Below are positions 11,599 to 24,503 of a stretch of 64,000 nt of DNA, piece by piece. Source of the stretch: Selaginella moellendorffii (Eukaryota; Streptophyta; Lycopodiopsida; Selaginellales; Selaginellaceae); contig NW_003314327.1 in assembly GCF_000143415.4 (NCBI RefSeq), positions 733,403 to 797,402 on the forward strand. Reading direction: 5' to 3'. Both the position numbers and the translations under genes were made by a program. The notes under the pieces were generated by a model. The model saw only the letters and a program-made list of their open reading frames with translations, did not search any database and was not told the DNA's origin. How positions within the stretch are numbered: the stretch's first letter is position 1; every line of letters begins with the position of its first letter.

Positions 11599-11624
11599 TC
11601 CCACTTTAACGAAATAGAGCTTTA
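11599..11624 (-). repeat. Right terminal inverted repeat
   Basis: This is the exact reverse complement of 6538-6563, ending GAAATAGAGCTTTA before a flanking TA. Confidence 0.9.
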
Positions 11625-14600
11625 TACTCTTTGATTCTTATGATTCAGTTTTATCCTTTTATTTTTATTTTTTATTTTTACACGTTCCTTTCGGTATTCT
11701 CATTCAGACTAGAAGGGTAACTTTACACTTTCTATCATGCCTTAGTAAATATTTTTAGGGATGAACTTATTCAATGGCTTAGGGAGTGGTTCCTCAATTT
11801 ATATATATTTATTTTGTAATTCTATACATCAAAATTAACATCACTATTCATGGGTCCTTATATACCCATTGTTAACTGTACCAATATCTTTTTGTTTTTA
11901 TCTACTTTGGATAGTTAGACTTACTCTATTTTTAGCTTTTGCACCCTTGGATATTAGATAGCACCTTTTATGCATTTTTCTTTAAAAACTTAGTCACTGG
12001 TGCTTTATTTAATGCCTTTATGATCCCAAACACCACTTCTTGGGTGTTTTAGAGTGATTAGGGGTCTTAATAATGGACTTCTTTAACAATGAGCATTTAT
12101 TTTTATGACATTGACTTAGTATATTACAATATAAGCAATTTATCCTTTATGGGATATATTAAACTTCCTTCTTATCAAAACAAAAAGTCTTGGGAAGTCA
12201 ACTTTCACCAATGTAATTAATGATACCATGCCTTTTGCTTAGTTGACTCATAGTCATCAAGTCCTATAACTCATTATTGATATTTCCACACCTCCATTAT
12301 TATTTGGGTCAACGCACTTGAATTGCAATCTTTCCAACTTAAGTTATGCCAATCCTGTTCCCATGGGATTCCTTTAGCAAAGGGTTTTTATGAACCAAAC
12401 ATATCTCTTGAAACATTTGGCATCTTCACACTATTGGCTCTATATATTTACCCTCACAACACTTCCTACTCGTGTCTAAGTCTTGCCAAGATCATAGTAA
12501 TCATTTTTTATGCCAACTATCAATTAGCATTACACCACAATGTTCACATATAACTTTTCACCAAAGTTGCTTTCTTCTATGAACACCTTTTCCACAACTA
12601 TAGTAGGGCATATTCTGCCATGAATAAGATACCCATTGTTTTTATATTTGGATCTTATAATCCTCTTAATCCTTTGTAAGGTACAACACATCTCAATCCA
12701 AACATATTTCTACTAATCCTTTGAAACCATTCCTTAACTCCATTGAGTCATTTAGATTTTGGACTTTATTAATCTGACGACTCGTAAGGTTCTAGCCTCA
12801 TGACTATTTTTAAAGTGCCATCTTACTAGAATACAACTTTTTGTATTCATGTCCTACTCATAAAGACCATCTTTGCAAGTGTTACTTCGACACTTAATTA
12901 TTCTTTGTACCATATAAGTTATTTTTGCCCCTTGCAACTATATTTCTATATGATGAGAATATCATCTTATCCTCTAAGTACACCCCTAACTCCTTGCATT
13001 GTTCCAATATTTCTTAGAGGTAGCTTTAGATACCCTTTCAAGGATATATATCCTTGTCTATATTTGACCTCCTACGGTCTAACTCTAGTCTTTAATTCCT
13101 GAGCACCATCCTCAACTATATAAGGGTAATCTTATAACTTTTTTATCATCTAGGAGTTTCTATCATTTCTATAATCCTAATTGTAGTTGTTTATCACAAC
13201 CATATTTTTAAAGTCAAATGTTTATATGAATTACATCCTCAACTCTCTAAGAAAAACTTTTTAATGTTCTTAAGGTCCCAAAGTCGTTCCCTTATGAGCC
13301 CCTTTCTATCCACCACATTTAGCATATCACATGGGGACGTTCAATGTAGTAGAGCCTTTTGTTAACATATGATAGACTAAGGGATCTATTGAGAGTTGCT
13401 TGGGTAGAGAACAAATTTTTATGGAGGTCTTATGAAAAAAGAAATATTGCTAATCTTTTGTATAACAAGGTTACTATTGTGCAATCGTAAGAAGTCCCTT
13501 TACTCCTCAAGATCTACATATATAAGATTGTATCACTTGACACTTGTTGACATGTTCTAATACCTCACAGCAAGATTACACTCATTTATCCAAAGTGTTT
13601 CAAAGTAAAAGAGATGCAAAGGGTATGCAAGCTGTGATGCGCCTTCAAGAGAATGACTTGGCCACTGACTTCGAAGGTTTTACCTTGGAATACAATGAGA
13701 AATATGTTTTGATAAGCAACTTTGCTTCATCTATCTTTGTGATTGTTTTCACATTGATTTTGTAGGCCTAGGATAAGGAGCTTGGTGAGGAGGTTAAAAG
13801 CTCGATTGTGGATTAAATAACATATTCTAATTGTAGTTTTGAGTTGTTTCTAAAAGCGATTCCAAAGATGAAGTGCATATTTAGAATGATGAGATCAACT
13901 TTAACTCATACAAAGGTACTAAGCACTATATGTTCTATGTTTTTCCAACTCGTAATATGTTTCTTATCTATTTATAATTGTGCAAAGAGCAAGGTTGCCT
14001 CCTTTGGATGAATTAGTGTTGACTACATGTATGCAAGGTGACCTCCTTGAGCTTCAGAAATGGCCGGACTTGAAACGCAAATAGTATTAAATGACAAATA
14101 CTTAGTTGGAGATTCTTTATATAAAGGATGAAATACATGGATTGTCATTAAAGTGGAGAGTCATGCCTTCTCAATATGCTACTCCTTGAAGATAGGCCCA
14201 CTTCTAAGACTTCCTGATGTTAATACAAGTGGTGATAAGAGTTAGACTAAGAAATAACTCTAATACCAAGTTATAAGTGACTAAATTTTTCATTCTACTT
14301 TAGTCACTTAACAACACCTTTGACCACTTGGAAGAGTTTCACTCACGACCTTTATAAGTCGTATTTCTAACTTAGGGATGTGCTAACTCCGTGAATAGCA
14401 TTTGTGCCACTCAGCCTTTGCATTTATTCCAAGTGCTCCACATGTCCAATCTCACAAAGACACCCAAAGGTACTATTAACATGTCAACCCATTATGCTAA
14501 GGCCATGTCTATTCACTTTTGTCACATCAATAGTCCAAAACCATATATATCATAGTCTCATCTCCCAAATATTAAGCCATCTATCCATAAGTGGTCATCC

Positions 14601-14798
14601 CTTATCCCTTGACCACACCTTAGCACCCTTAGGATGCCTAGAAATATGGGGAACGCCCTTCCCTAATATCCCTTCTTCAGTCCTCACTAAGCCCTACTCT
14701 GTCCATAGCAATGCTTGCCATTGAGTCAGGGCCTGAAGGCCTGAACACGAAGTCTCATTGACCTCTAAGACTTCCTCACCACGTGACCATGCCCTTAG

Positions 14799-15938
14799 TG
14801 TAGCGCACGTGGTTTTTACCCTTTATCCTATGGTGATTTACCATAGAATAACACTACAAAGCGGAACCTAAACCCTCTTTCTGCCATGTGTCATATGCCA
14901 TGTGTCCAAAGGACAGTGGTGCGGAACCCGAGGTTCAAGGCCTTAAGCCACTAAACAAATGAACGGTGCCAAACTCCCAAGCATGGAGCCAAGGATGATG
15001 GAACCGGACCATGGAGCAACTCCTAAGCATACAGCCCAAGGAGTGAAGGGACAGGAGCCCGGAGAGACTTGGAATAGTCCTAGAGAAACCAGCATCCCAT
15101 TGCCAAGACCAACACGCAAAACGGAGCCAAACGGAGTCTGGTGCTATTTCGGCATACCGGTGGCCTAACGCAAGGACATGGGTACTCCACTAGCTAGCAT
15201 GGAATGGAACTTAGGCTTAAACCCAAGCCAGACGCAAAATAAAGACAGGCACGCAAGCAGGAGCTAGACTATGCCTCAAGTTGGTCGGCCATACCCGACC
15301 TACCCACTATCCTTACTATACATTTGGAACCCCCCACAGCCGCCCCCCCCCCCCCCCCCTTGAGAAACACACGCTTTGGGCTTTCACCCCAAGCCTCCCT
15401 TAGTATCAGGAGTTAGTCTTTGGGACAAGTTCAAAACTTATTAAATATGGAATGTCCCTAGATTGTGAATTTGGACACGGGACGAACACCATTGTGTTCA
15501 GGACGATCTCTACATTCCGTAAATATGCCAAATGAGCAAATCTGGACACTTTCCATAAATAGCATTTGAGACCGAAATGAGACCAACACAAAGGGCATGA
15601 TAGCAAGGGTGTTTGGCCGACACGGTAAGCTATCATTCAGCGATATTGAGGGACTAGTCTCAATACGCGAGGGTTCTTGTCAAGCCAGTGCAAGACAGAG
15701 CAAAAGAGAACTAAAAAGCCGGGCCAAGTATGTTTGGTTAAATAGACACTTAGGAATTCCGTCTTTATGTTCATCCGGCCAAGTACAGATGCAAAGTCCA
15801 GTTTACGAACACTTGAACAAGAGGGACTGATAAAGGGTCTAGCAATACTGACCTCCTGCCATCGTGGCAGTAAGGTAAGAGTGTCCGTAAGGATTAGCCG
15901 ACAGGTAACTTTCGATACCCGAAGTCACATTCGCGACA
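14799..15938 (-). repeat. 3' LTR of the outer element
   Basis: 1140 bp, with a poly-C run at 15342-15359 and the family phrase gctttgggctttcacccc. The partner is 28260-29357, which lacks about 60 bp near 29007 (around the ccaaatgagc..gagacc stretch seen here) and differs at many points. Confidence 0.85.
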
Positions 15939-18060
15939 CTCTCCCCCCCTAGGGAAGATCGACGTCCTCGTCGATGCATACTCGAGTCTAGAATACCGCC
16001 AAGGAAACAACTCCAGAAAAAGTTCACGATATTCACACTATGTGAGAAATGCACCAACTTAAATGAGTTAGGAGGTTGTCTAACGCGGATGCGCTACCAG
16101 CTCAGACACCTTCCGGCCATCACCGACAAGGAAATGACCAACGGAGTCAACCACCCTTGTTGCTCTGGGAGTCACCCAGCTTACAAAAGTGTGATATGCT
16201 CCTGCCTACAGGTACATAGAGAGAGAAGAAAAAGGCCTCAGCCCTCCTGAGCAAAGAAATCAAACCCGTCGGTAATAGACTACTGTAAACAGGTAGTTAG
16301 AGTTGTTTACACGGTCACGCCCTTGTAACGGAATAAGGAACATCGACAAAGAGGCGGGTTATGTGACCAGTCTACAGTAGCTACCCCATGACTAGAGATT
16401 TCACCATGCACATGAAGTGTTAAAGCCAATTTGCCTATATTGGCCCAAACGTCAAAGATCAATAGATGGACAATATCAAAGTCATAAACAATGATATCGT
16501 AGAGACTTAATTATTAGTGAACATATTGTAGATTAGAACACAAAAGTATTCCAAATAAGTTATCATCTGATAAACTAGTATTATAGTAGACAAGAGCCAC
16601 CAAGATCATCATAATTGGTAAACACAGAAATCACCATCCAACAAAATTCAATAGTAAGTATATCATCAAGGAAACTCAATGATGAGACTTAACTACTGAA
16701 GATGGTAGACAGTATGCCAAACAACTTACTAAAGAGAACTCAAAAACACAAAGTATCATTGACTGACAAACACAATGCTCGCGAATGTATCACCCAAAGG
16801 AAATATCATCCAACCTATCAGAACGAACTCAAGCAATAATCAACAGAATAGAATGAATGCGGTAAGACCAATAAACACCCATTCATGCCAACTATCATAG
16901 AAGCCAATCTGAACAGATCCCGGTCAACAATGCCAAGGAACTAAAGTTGCTCAAGCAAGCATCGGCAACATCCTATCGATGTCTCAAACCCAAGAGACCA
17001 ATTCAGAGCAAACCACAAAGAAATATGTGGTATTGCGAAAAGCCAAAAGCTATCAAAGAGAACAACTAACCATTATGAAAGATTATCAATCATCCCATCA
17101 ATAAAGAGATGCATAATCATCATTGAAGAAAGAATTTAACATTTCGAAGAATAGCAAATCATTCTATATCAACAACAATCAAGCAAAACCTTTGATAAGG
17201 ATAATCAACTATCTTAGATGATAGTCAATCATCAACAATGATTGCCAAAATGCAAATATTAACTTCAACATCGAAGCTAACAAGCCAAAATGCCTTCCCC
17301 AACAACTTCTAACAAATGGACCACAAGCACAAAAACTCAAGGAACCAAAAGTTCGAAGAAGCCTATACCTAAGTCTTACTTAACAACAATCATGAGTCTT
17401 GTATAGACTAACTTCAATGCTAAAGAAGAAATCATGGTATAACCCACAATATCCTCCTTAATACATCCAAAAGCTAAACTTCATAATGCAAAGCTAATGA
17501 AGAGCACAGCTGCATCAATCAAAAGCTAAGCATAATGGAGCTATGCTCAACAAGTGATCACTAAACGATCCTCCATGAATCCATCTATAGCAAGACGTAA
17601 CTCACTTCATAACAAGCACAAGAAGAATCATTAATGATCGATATATTCCAACTCAAACCCAATAAAGATTCAAACTTTCCAAATTGATCACTAACTCTTC
17701 CGCTTGTAGAGTTAGTATAACCCACGACTAAATCACTTTTCAAGGAAAAGCCAAAGCTCAACCCCTACTAAATAATCTCGTCTAAAACACAACTAACTCA
17801 AACTTGCCACTCAGTTCATTTGAACGTCAACATAGTTGCTAACTAGCAAATGCGCGAATGCTAATAACACAAAGCTACAACCAAATCATCAACACTATCT
17901 CTATCGAGACCAATAAAACTCAATATCAATCTTAAGGAGAGACATTTCATTTCACTTGAATCTCAACATTAATAATGTTAATGACAAGGCATCACTTCAA
18001 TGCCATTATCACCATAACAAAGCTAGAAGAAAATAAGAGTGAATCACCACCCAAAGCTCT
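15939..18060. other. Internal non-coding part of the outer element
   Basis: The first 500 bp after the polypurine complement resemble 18988-19500 of the chromovirus. From 16400 to 18060 the sequence is A- and C-rich on the plus strand with many stops and no domain. The chromovirus target duplication ctagc (18061-18065) closes the stretch. Confidence 0.7.
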
Positions 18061-18065
18061 CTAGC

Positions 18066-18987
18066 TGTAGCGCACCTGAATTTGGAGCCGAACTCCAAGC
18101 CCGTTGCACTACTAAACGAGGGTCCGGTACAATCCCACGAGCACCAGCTCCTCGTATCCAGCACCTGCACGCAAAATGGTGTCAGACGGAGTCTGGCACA
18201 ATTTTGGTATACCGGTGGCCTAACGTGAGGAGGAGGGTACTCCACCGACTAGAGCAGCGTGGAGCTTGGGCTTAGACCCAAGCCGGACGCAGAACAAGGA
18301 GCGACACAGCCCAGCGGGAGCCAAACTAATGTCTCAGGTGGTCGGACATGCATTCCAACCACTATCCCTACTATACATTTGGAACCCCCCACAGCCCCCC
18401 CCCCCCCTTGAGGGACACACGCTTTGGGCTTTCACCCCAAGCCTCCCTTAGTACCAGGAGTTAGTCTCTGGGACAAGTTCGAAACTTACTAAATATGGAA
18501 TGTCCTTAGATTGCGAATTTGGACACGGGACGAACACCATTGTGTTCAGGCCGATCTCTACATTCCGTAGATATGCCAAATGAGCTAATCTAAACACCTT
18601 CCATAAATAGTATTCGGGACCGAAATGAGACCAACACAATGGGCGTGATAGCGAGGGTGTTTGGCAGACACGGTAAGCTATCATCCGGCGATATTGAGGG
18701 ACTAGTCTCAATACGCGAGGGTTCTTGCCAAACCAGTGCAAGACAGAGCAAAAGAGAACTAAAAAGCCGGGCCAAGTATGCTTGGCAAAATAGACACTTA
18801 GGAATTCCGTCCTTATGCTCATCCGGCCAAGTACAGATGCTAAGTCCAGTTTACTAACACTTGGACAAGAGGGGCCAATAAAGGGAACCAGCAGTACCGA
18901 CCTCCTGCCGTCATGGCAGTAAGGAAAGAGTGCCCGTAAGGACTGGTCGACAAGTATCTTTCGATACCCGAAGTCACATTCGCGACA
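18066..18987 (-). repeat. 3' LTR of the chromovirus
   Basis: 922 bp, TGTAGCGCACC to TTCGCGACA on the plus strand, with a poly-C run near 18395-18407. Nearly identical to 24504-25426. Confidence 0.95.
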
Positions 18988-19596
18988 CTCTCCCCCCCTT
19001 GGGGAAGATCGACGTCCTCGTCGATGCATACCCGAGTCTAGCAAACCGTCAAGGAAACAACTCCGAAAGTTAACGGAAAGCACACTATGTGGGAAACGCA
19101 CCGACTTAAATGAGGTATGGAACGACCTCTCCTCTACGTCCAAAGATGTTAAGACTCAAACACCCTCCGGCCGTCACCGACAAGGAAATGACTAGCAAAG
19201 TTAGCCACCCTTGCTGCTCCGAGTACCACTCGGCTTACAAAGGAATGATACATCCCTGCCCGCAGGGACATAGGGAGAGGGCCAGGGGCCCAACTTCCCC
19301 TGAGCAAGAAATCTACCCCGTTGGGAAGATTTAGATAACTACTATAAACTGGCAGATTAAGTTGTTTACACGACCACGCCCCTTTTCGAAAATGAGTCAT
19401 CGAGAGAGAGGCGGGGACTTGTGATCAGTCTATAATAGTTATCCCCATGGTTATGGATTGGACCCATGCACCGAAGTGCCGAAGTCAGTCTGCCAAAACT
19501 GACCCAAGTACGAACGAATGAGAGGAATGACACTTTGATTTATAGAAATATATTACTTTATTAATTTGCAAGATTTATTACAAGGTTTTTACAAAA

Positions 19597-22500
19597 CTAG
19601 TCTTTATGGCTATTCTCATATTCCGTGACAAGCTCACGGGCATGGGTAAGATTACTAAGGGGCTCCCAAGTTGATTCACAAGTTGGGTAACCTTTCCACT
19701 TAACTAGATACTCCCGACGTTTGGCACGTTTAAGCTAGCGCGAATCCAAAATAGCTTTGACTTCATACTCAGGTTCACCATCCACAACGTCTGGTGGTGG
19801 ACGAATCTCCCGTTGACGTGCAACATCCATAGTGTAAGGTGCCAATAAATTGGCATGAAATACATTATGAACATTGGACATCTCCGCAGGCAGATCCAAC
19901 CGATAGGATACATCACCAAGACGTTTTAACACCCGATAGGGCCCAACATATCTCGGCAAGAGCTTCCGAGACAAAGAACCCTTAATGTTCAAGTTTCGGG
20001 AAGATAGCCACACCTGATCTCCCACTTGATAAGATACATCCCGACGATGCTGATCCTTATCACGTCGATACCTATCCTGAGCTTTGCCCATCGCCTCAGT
20101 AGCTCTAGACCAACCTTGGCGTAGCTGCTCCGCATAAGTCTCAACGGCTGGAACCAACACTTCGGACATTGGTTTCGGTACAACAATCTGTTGAGGAACC
20201 CCACGAGCATTTCCTTGCAGCATCTCCCATGGAGAGCAGCCGATAGCGCTGTGAAATGTGTTGTTATAACATATTTCTGCTGTATCCAAATGCTCAACCC
20301 AGTCGCGTTGGTCCGCTGCGACATAGTACCGCAGATAATCCTCAACTTGAGCATTCACGCGTTCGGTCTGCCCATCAGTTTGAGGATGATAAGCCGTACT
20401 AAACTTCAACTTGGTACCAAACAACTGAAATAGGGTTCCCCAAAACTTCCCCGTAAACCTTGAATCTCTATCTGAGATCATTTCTTCAGGAAGACCACGA
20501 ACTCGCACTACTTCATGGAAAAAGAGCTTTGCTGCTTGTTTCGCATTTACTGTTCCCACAGTTGGAATGAAGTGTGCAATCTTCGACAACCGATTCACAA
20601 CCACCATCAAAGTATCATAACCCTTAGACTTCGGCAAGCAAGTGACGAAATCAAGTGTCACACTTTGAAATGGCCATGCCGGTGCTGGAATGCACTGCAA
20701 CTTTCCAGCCTGCTTCTCAGCTTTGCGCTTACATTGCTGGCATATAGGGCAGGAACGGACATAGTCCGCTACATCACCTTCCATACCAGACCAGAAAAAT
20801 CCCTTTTTCAATGAAGCTAGCGTCTTTCGCTGTCCACCATGTCCCACTGCTGGAACATCATGATGTTCCCGCAAAAATAACTGCTGCAGATCCTTAGAGG
20901 GAAGATACAATCTTTCTTGCTTATAGAATATAAGCCCATCCCGAACTGAGAAGTGAAGCTTCGCATTAGTGCGACTAGCAACTTTTGCTGCTTCGCTACC
21001 AGGGCTCTGCTTCAACAACCCCGCACGGCATAAGATTGCCTTCGCCAATGGATCACTTCCATACGAAGCTCGAACGTCTTCTAACCAGTCTGAACTTATT
21101 GCCGACATTGTCCGGAATTGAGCCTGACGACTTAACGCATCCGGAACAATATTGTCCTTACCAGGTTTATATATGATTTCAATATCATATCTAGCTAGCT
21201 TCTCTTGCCAACGAGCCTGCTTTGGCGTAAGCTTAGGCTGCGTAGCAAAGTAGCTTAGTGTGTTACTATCTGTATAAACCTTGGTGTGTCCACCCAAGTA
21301 GTGTCTCCAGTGTTCCAGGGCCGACACTATAGCAAACATCTCTTTCTCATGCGTTGGCCATCTTCGTTGGGTTTCATCCAATTTCTTGGAATAGAACGCA
21401 ACGGGACAACCATGTCGCCTTAGCGTAACACCAACGGCTTTGTCACAATCTTGCTGTAACACGGCACCAATAGCATAACCAGATGCATCACAATGCACTT
21501 CGAAGGGTTTATCAAGATCCGGGATCCTGAGAACAGGAACCGTAGTCAAGATCTCCTTCAATCGTACAAAAGCACGCTGACAAGCTAGTGTCCAATGAAA
21601 CGGAATATTACTCTTCGTCAACTCAGTCAACGGAAGAGCAATTCTTGCAAAATTGCAGACAAACTTGCGATAGTATCCCGCCAAACCGAGAAAGGAACGA
21701 ACATCTGATACAGTGGTCGGGACTTCCCAGGACTTCACCGCTTCCACCTTCTTTGGATCGACTTCAATCACGCCACCACCAACTATATGTCCGAGAAAGT
21801 TTACGCGCAATTGACCAAAAGCGCATTTACTTTCCTTAGCATACAGTTTGTGTTCGCGCAACTTCTGAAACACCAGCTCCAAGTGTTTCAAATGATCCTC
21901 CAACGTCTCGCTGAAGACTAGAACATCGTCGATGTATAGGACAACAAATGCGTCCAAATAATCTCCGAATATTCTATCCATCATAGTGCTGAACGTTGCT
22001 GGAGCATTGCATAACCCGAATGGCATGACAAGGAACTCGTAAGATCCGTACCGAGTCTTAAAGGCTGTCTTCTCCACATCCTGATCCGCCACCCGTATCT
22101 GATGATACCCGGACCGCAAATCAAGTCGCGTAAAATACTTAGCCTTTAAGAGTTGGTCAAACAAGTCATCAATGCGAGGCAAAGGATAACTGTTCTTGAT
22201 CGTGATCTTATTGAGTGCCTGATAGTCAATACACATCCTCATGGTTCCATCCTTTTTCATAACAAAAAGGATTGGTGCTCCATAAGGTGACTTGCTGGGT
22301 CAGATATGACCTTTGTCAAGTAGCTCCGTGAGTTGCTTATTGAGTTCAGCCATCTCCTTGATGTTCAACCGATACGGAGCTTTCGTAGGTGGTTTAGAAC
22401 CCGGAATAACCTCAATCCGATGATCAACCTCACGGCTAGGGGGTAGCCCTGGTGGCAAATCCTTCGGGAAGATATCCTGATTCCGCGCCAACAACTCCAA

Positions 22501-24330
22501 TATCTTCTTTGGTACAGGATCCACCCCGTCGCCAATTCGAACAGAGTCACCCACCCTCTCAGCTTCCATCACTTGAACCCAAAAGGTCCGACATCCCCTC
22601 TTAGTTGCTTTTTGAGCGGCCCTCGCAGTCAGGAACTTTCCATCCCAATCCTTTGAGGAACACTTTTGCAACTGGAAGGACACATCGGGTCGTCCTTCGG
22701 ACTTCAACGTGATACGACTTTGTCCAGCACCATAAATCCCTTTTATATACTTGTTGAAGAAATCCATACCAAACACCATCTGAAAATCTGGTATCTTCAA
22801 CACTACCAAGTCCACTCTTTCTTTCCACTTGGATATCTTTATTGGAACATCACTCACAAACTTTCTGGCTACTTGCCCACCTTCCGCAAACCGGAAGTGC
22901 ATAGGCGACATTTGCTCAGCATTCAATCCTAACAACTTAACTAAGTCTTCGGATATCACGCTGTGCGTAGCTCCCATGTCAATCATCACTCGGATTCGGT
23001 GTCCACGGACAAAGCCTACCAGATACATCAACGGATCAGTATTTGCATTGACTGTAAGAAAAGCTTGAGGAAAGCAACGAAAGTTACTCACCTCTTGCTC
23101 CTCATAGTCTGCATTGACCAACTCGTCAACCCCTTCAGCTTCATCACCACCGTCTTCCCTCATGACATTAACTCGAGACCTTGTCTTATGCTTGTTGGGA
23201 CAATCCGAGGACCTATGTCTCGACTCTCCACAATGGAAGCAATGACCCACACTACCCGTTCCGCTAGGAGCAAGTTTTGCAGGTTGCTGCTGCTTGTACC
23301 CACCAGGAGGAGGAACAGAGGGCCTAGGACCAGAAGAAGCTGCTGGTGGTCTCCAACCACCACCACCTTTGTTAACCGTTGCTTGTGAGCCTCCAGGGCG
23401 GAACCTACTTTCCACCCTCTGTTTCCGATCACCTTGTTTATTCCCAGAATTCCTATTCTTGTCCGAGTTACCAGCATACGGTTGCTGATATTGTTCCATG
23501 AGTGAGTGACTAAAGGCAACTTGCTGCGCTGCCTCCTTACACTCCAGATACGTCTTCGGCTTAAACTTCAAAATCTCATTGCGAGAAAGTGAATTTAAAC
23601 CCTCCAGAAAATAACTCCGAGCATCTTCGTCACTCATATTTGCAATCATAATGCGCTTCTGAGCAAACGCATTAACGTAATGCATGAGATCACCTCGCTG
23701 CTTTAACCGCCGCAGCTCCGCGCGAAGTCTCAGACCAAGATCATCTGGCAAGTATTCCTTACGGATACGAGACCGCATCTTGGTCCAACTTCTAGTCTGC
23801 CCTTTTTCAGCACACACTTGGCGCCACCAAGTTTTGGCATGATCGGTGAGAAAGGATTGCGCGCACGCAACTTTCGTACGATCATCTACGTCTGTTGCTA
23901 TGAAGTAGTTCTCCATATCGTAGACCCAGTCTTCCAAAACCTGATAGTCCCGCATGCCTCTGAAGTTGGGTGGTTTCGGAGGCTTGAACTTTGAAACTCG
24001 TGCAATCGGGGGCGGTTGCAGAACTTCTTCGTCCTCAGAACTTGAAGAGGAGTCTGGTTGCTTAGGCTTAGCTGGTTTAGCTGCCTCAGCTTCTTTCTTC
24101 CTCTTCTTGTTCTCCTTCTTCAATTTGCGAATCTCCTTTCGCAAATTCTCGATCTCGACTTCCTGAGCCGTACGCTGCAACGCCGCAGCATTTGGCTCTT
24201 CCTCTTCCGACTCAGCCTCTGCCTCTACCGCAGCATCTCTAGCAGGACTTTCCTCCTCTCGATTTGCCCGTCTAGAGGTTTCAGCGTCATCAGCACGGTT
24301 CCGTTTCACCATCCCGCTAGCTGCATACAT
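19597..24330 (-). pseudogene. Gag-Pol polyprotein of the chromovirus, two in-frame stops
   Basis: The likely start is Met at 24330 (MYAASGMVKRNR); the open frame continues to 24513 but that part overlaps the leader. Gag has a Lys/Glu-rich coiled region and the knuckle CFHCGESRHRSSDC (CX2CX4HX4C). The protease has VMIDMGATHSVIS, with Met where DTG/DSG is usual. A TGA at 22300-22302 falls between GHI and PSKSPYGAP, in the same frame, where the family has Arg; CGA to TGA would explain it. RT has LYIDDVLVF (YIDD at 21925-21936). RNase H has [13 protein letters not shown]. Integrase has CPICQQCK, a D..D..E core and [13 protein letters not shown] second stop, TAG at 19735-19737, cuts the chromodomain; the frame goes on through REYLVKWKGYP and STWEP to 19597. 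One frame without shifts shows recent decay. Confidence 0.9.
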
Positions 24331-24490
24331 GCCTCTATCAGTAACTGAACATGCATACAACGTTCTTACCGAATGGTGCAATCCAACTAATCCTACACAG
24401 GTCACTTCGGATCTACTAGAAAAGTCTCTGCGTATGCAACTTGAGTCAGAAAATCTGACAAAAGTTGGATAGGAATCGCTGAGACAATTC

Positions 24491-24503
24491 CTCTGATACC
24501 AAA
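24491..24503 (-). promoter_or_regulatory. Primer binding site of the chromovirus
   Basis: On the minus strand the 5' LTR end GCTACA is followed directly by TTTGGTATCAGAGG, which matches the TGGTATCAGAGC complement of initiator-Met tRNA used by many plant LTR elements. Confidence 0.85.

Larger units (their letters stand above)
6538..11624 (+). mobile_element. 5.1-kb TIR DNA transposon carrying an FCP1-like gene
   Basis: Both ends carry a perfect 26-bp inverted repeat starting TAAAGCTCTATTTCG. The outer bases are TA on each side, suggesting a TA target duplication, but the TATA context leaves the exact border ambiguous. The element interrupts LARD-1: the flanks rejoin to match LARD-2 near 37068-37085. 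Inside are two head-to-head reading regions: an FCP1-like gene on the minus strand (6982-8971) and a transposase-like ORF on the plus strand (10497-11435). Near-palindromic repeats lie in and between them. No DDE catalytic domain is visible, so this copy is probably non-autonomous. I cannot name the superfamily securely; the TA target and TIR type are compatible with Tc1/mariner-like or related groups. Confidence 0.8.

Noticed and set aside
6538-11624. CRISPR-like interpretation of the repeated palindromes
   Set aside because: Spacing is irregular, copies vary and the setting is a eukaryotic transposon.
16072-16112. tRNA-like half (minus strand gtctgagctggtagcgcatccgc)
   Set aside because: Resembles a D-arm, but no anticodon arm and T-arm of the right spacing follow; it lies in non-coding leader sequence of the outer LTR element.
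22300-22302. Programmed readthrough between protease and RT
   Set aside because: The family normally has Arg here and a second stop is present in the chromodomain, so mutation is the simpler reading.
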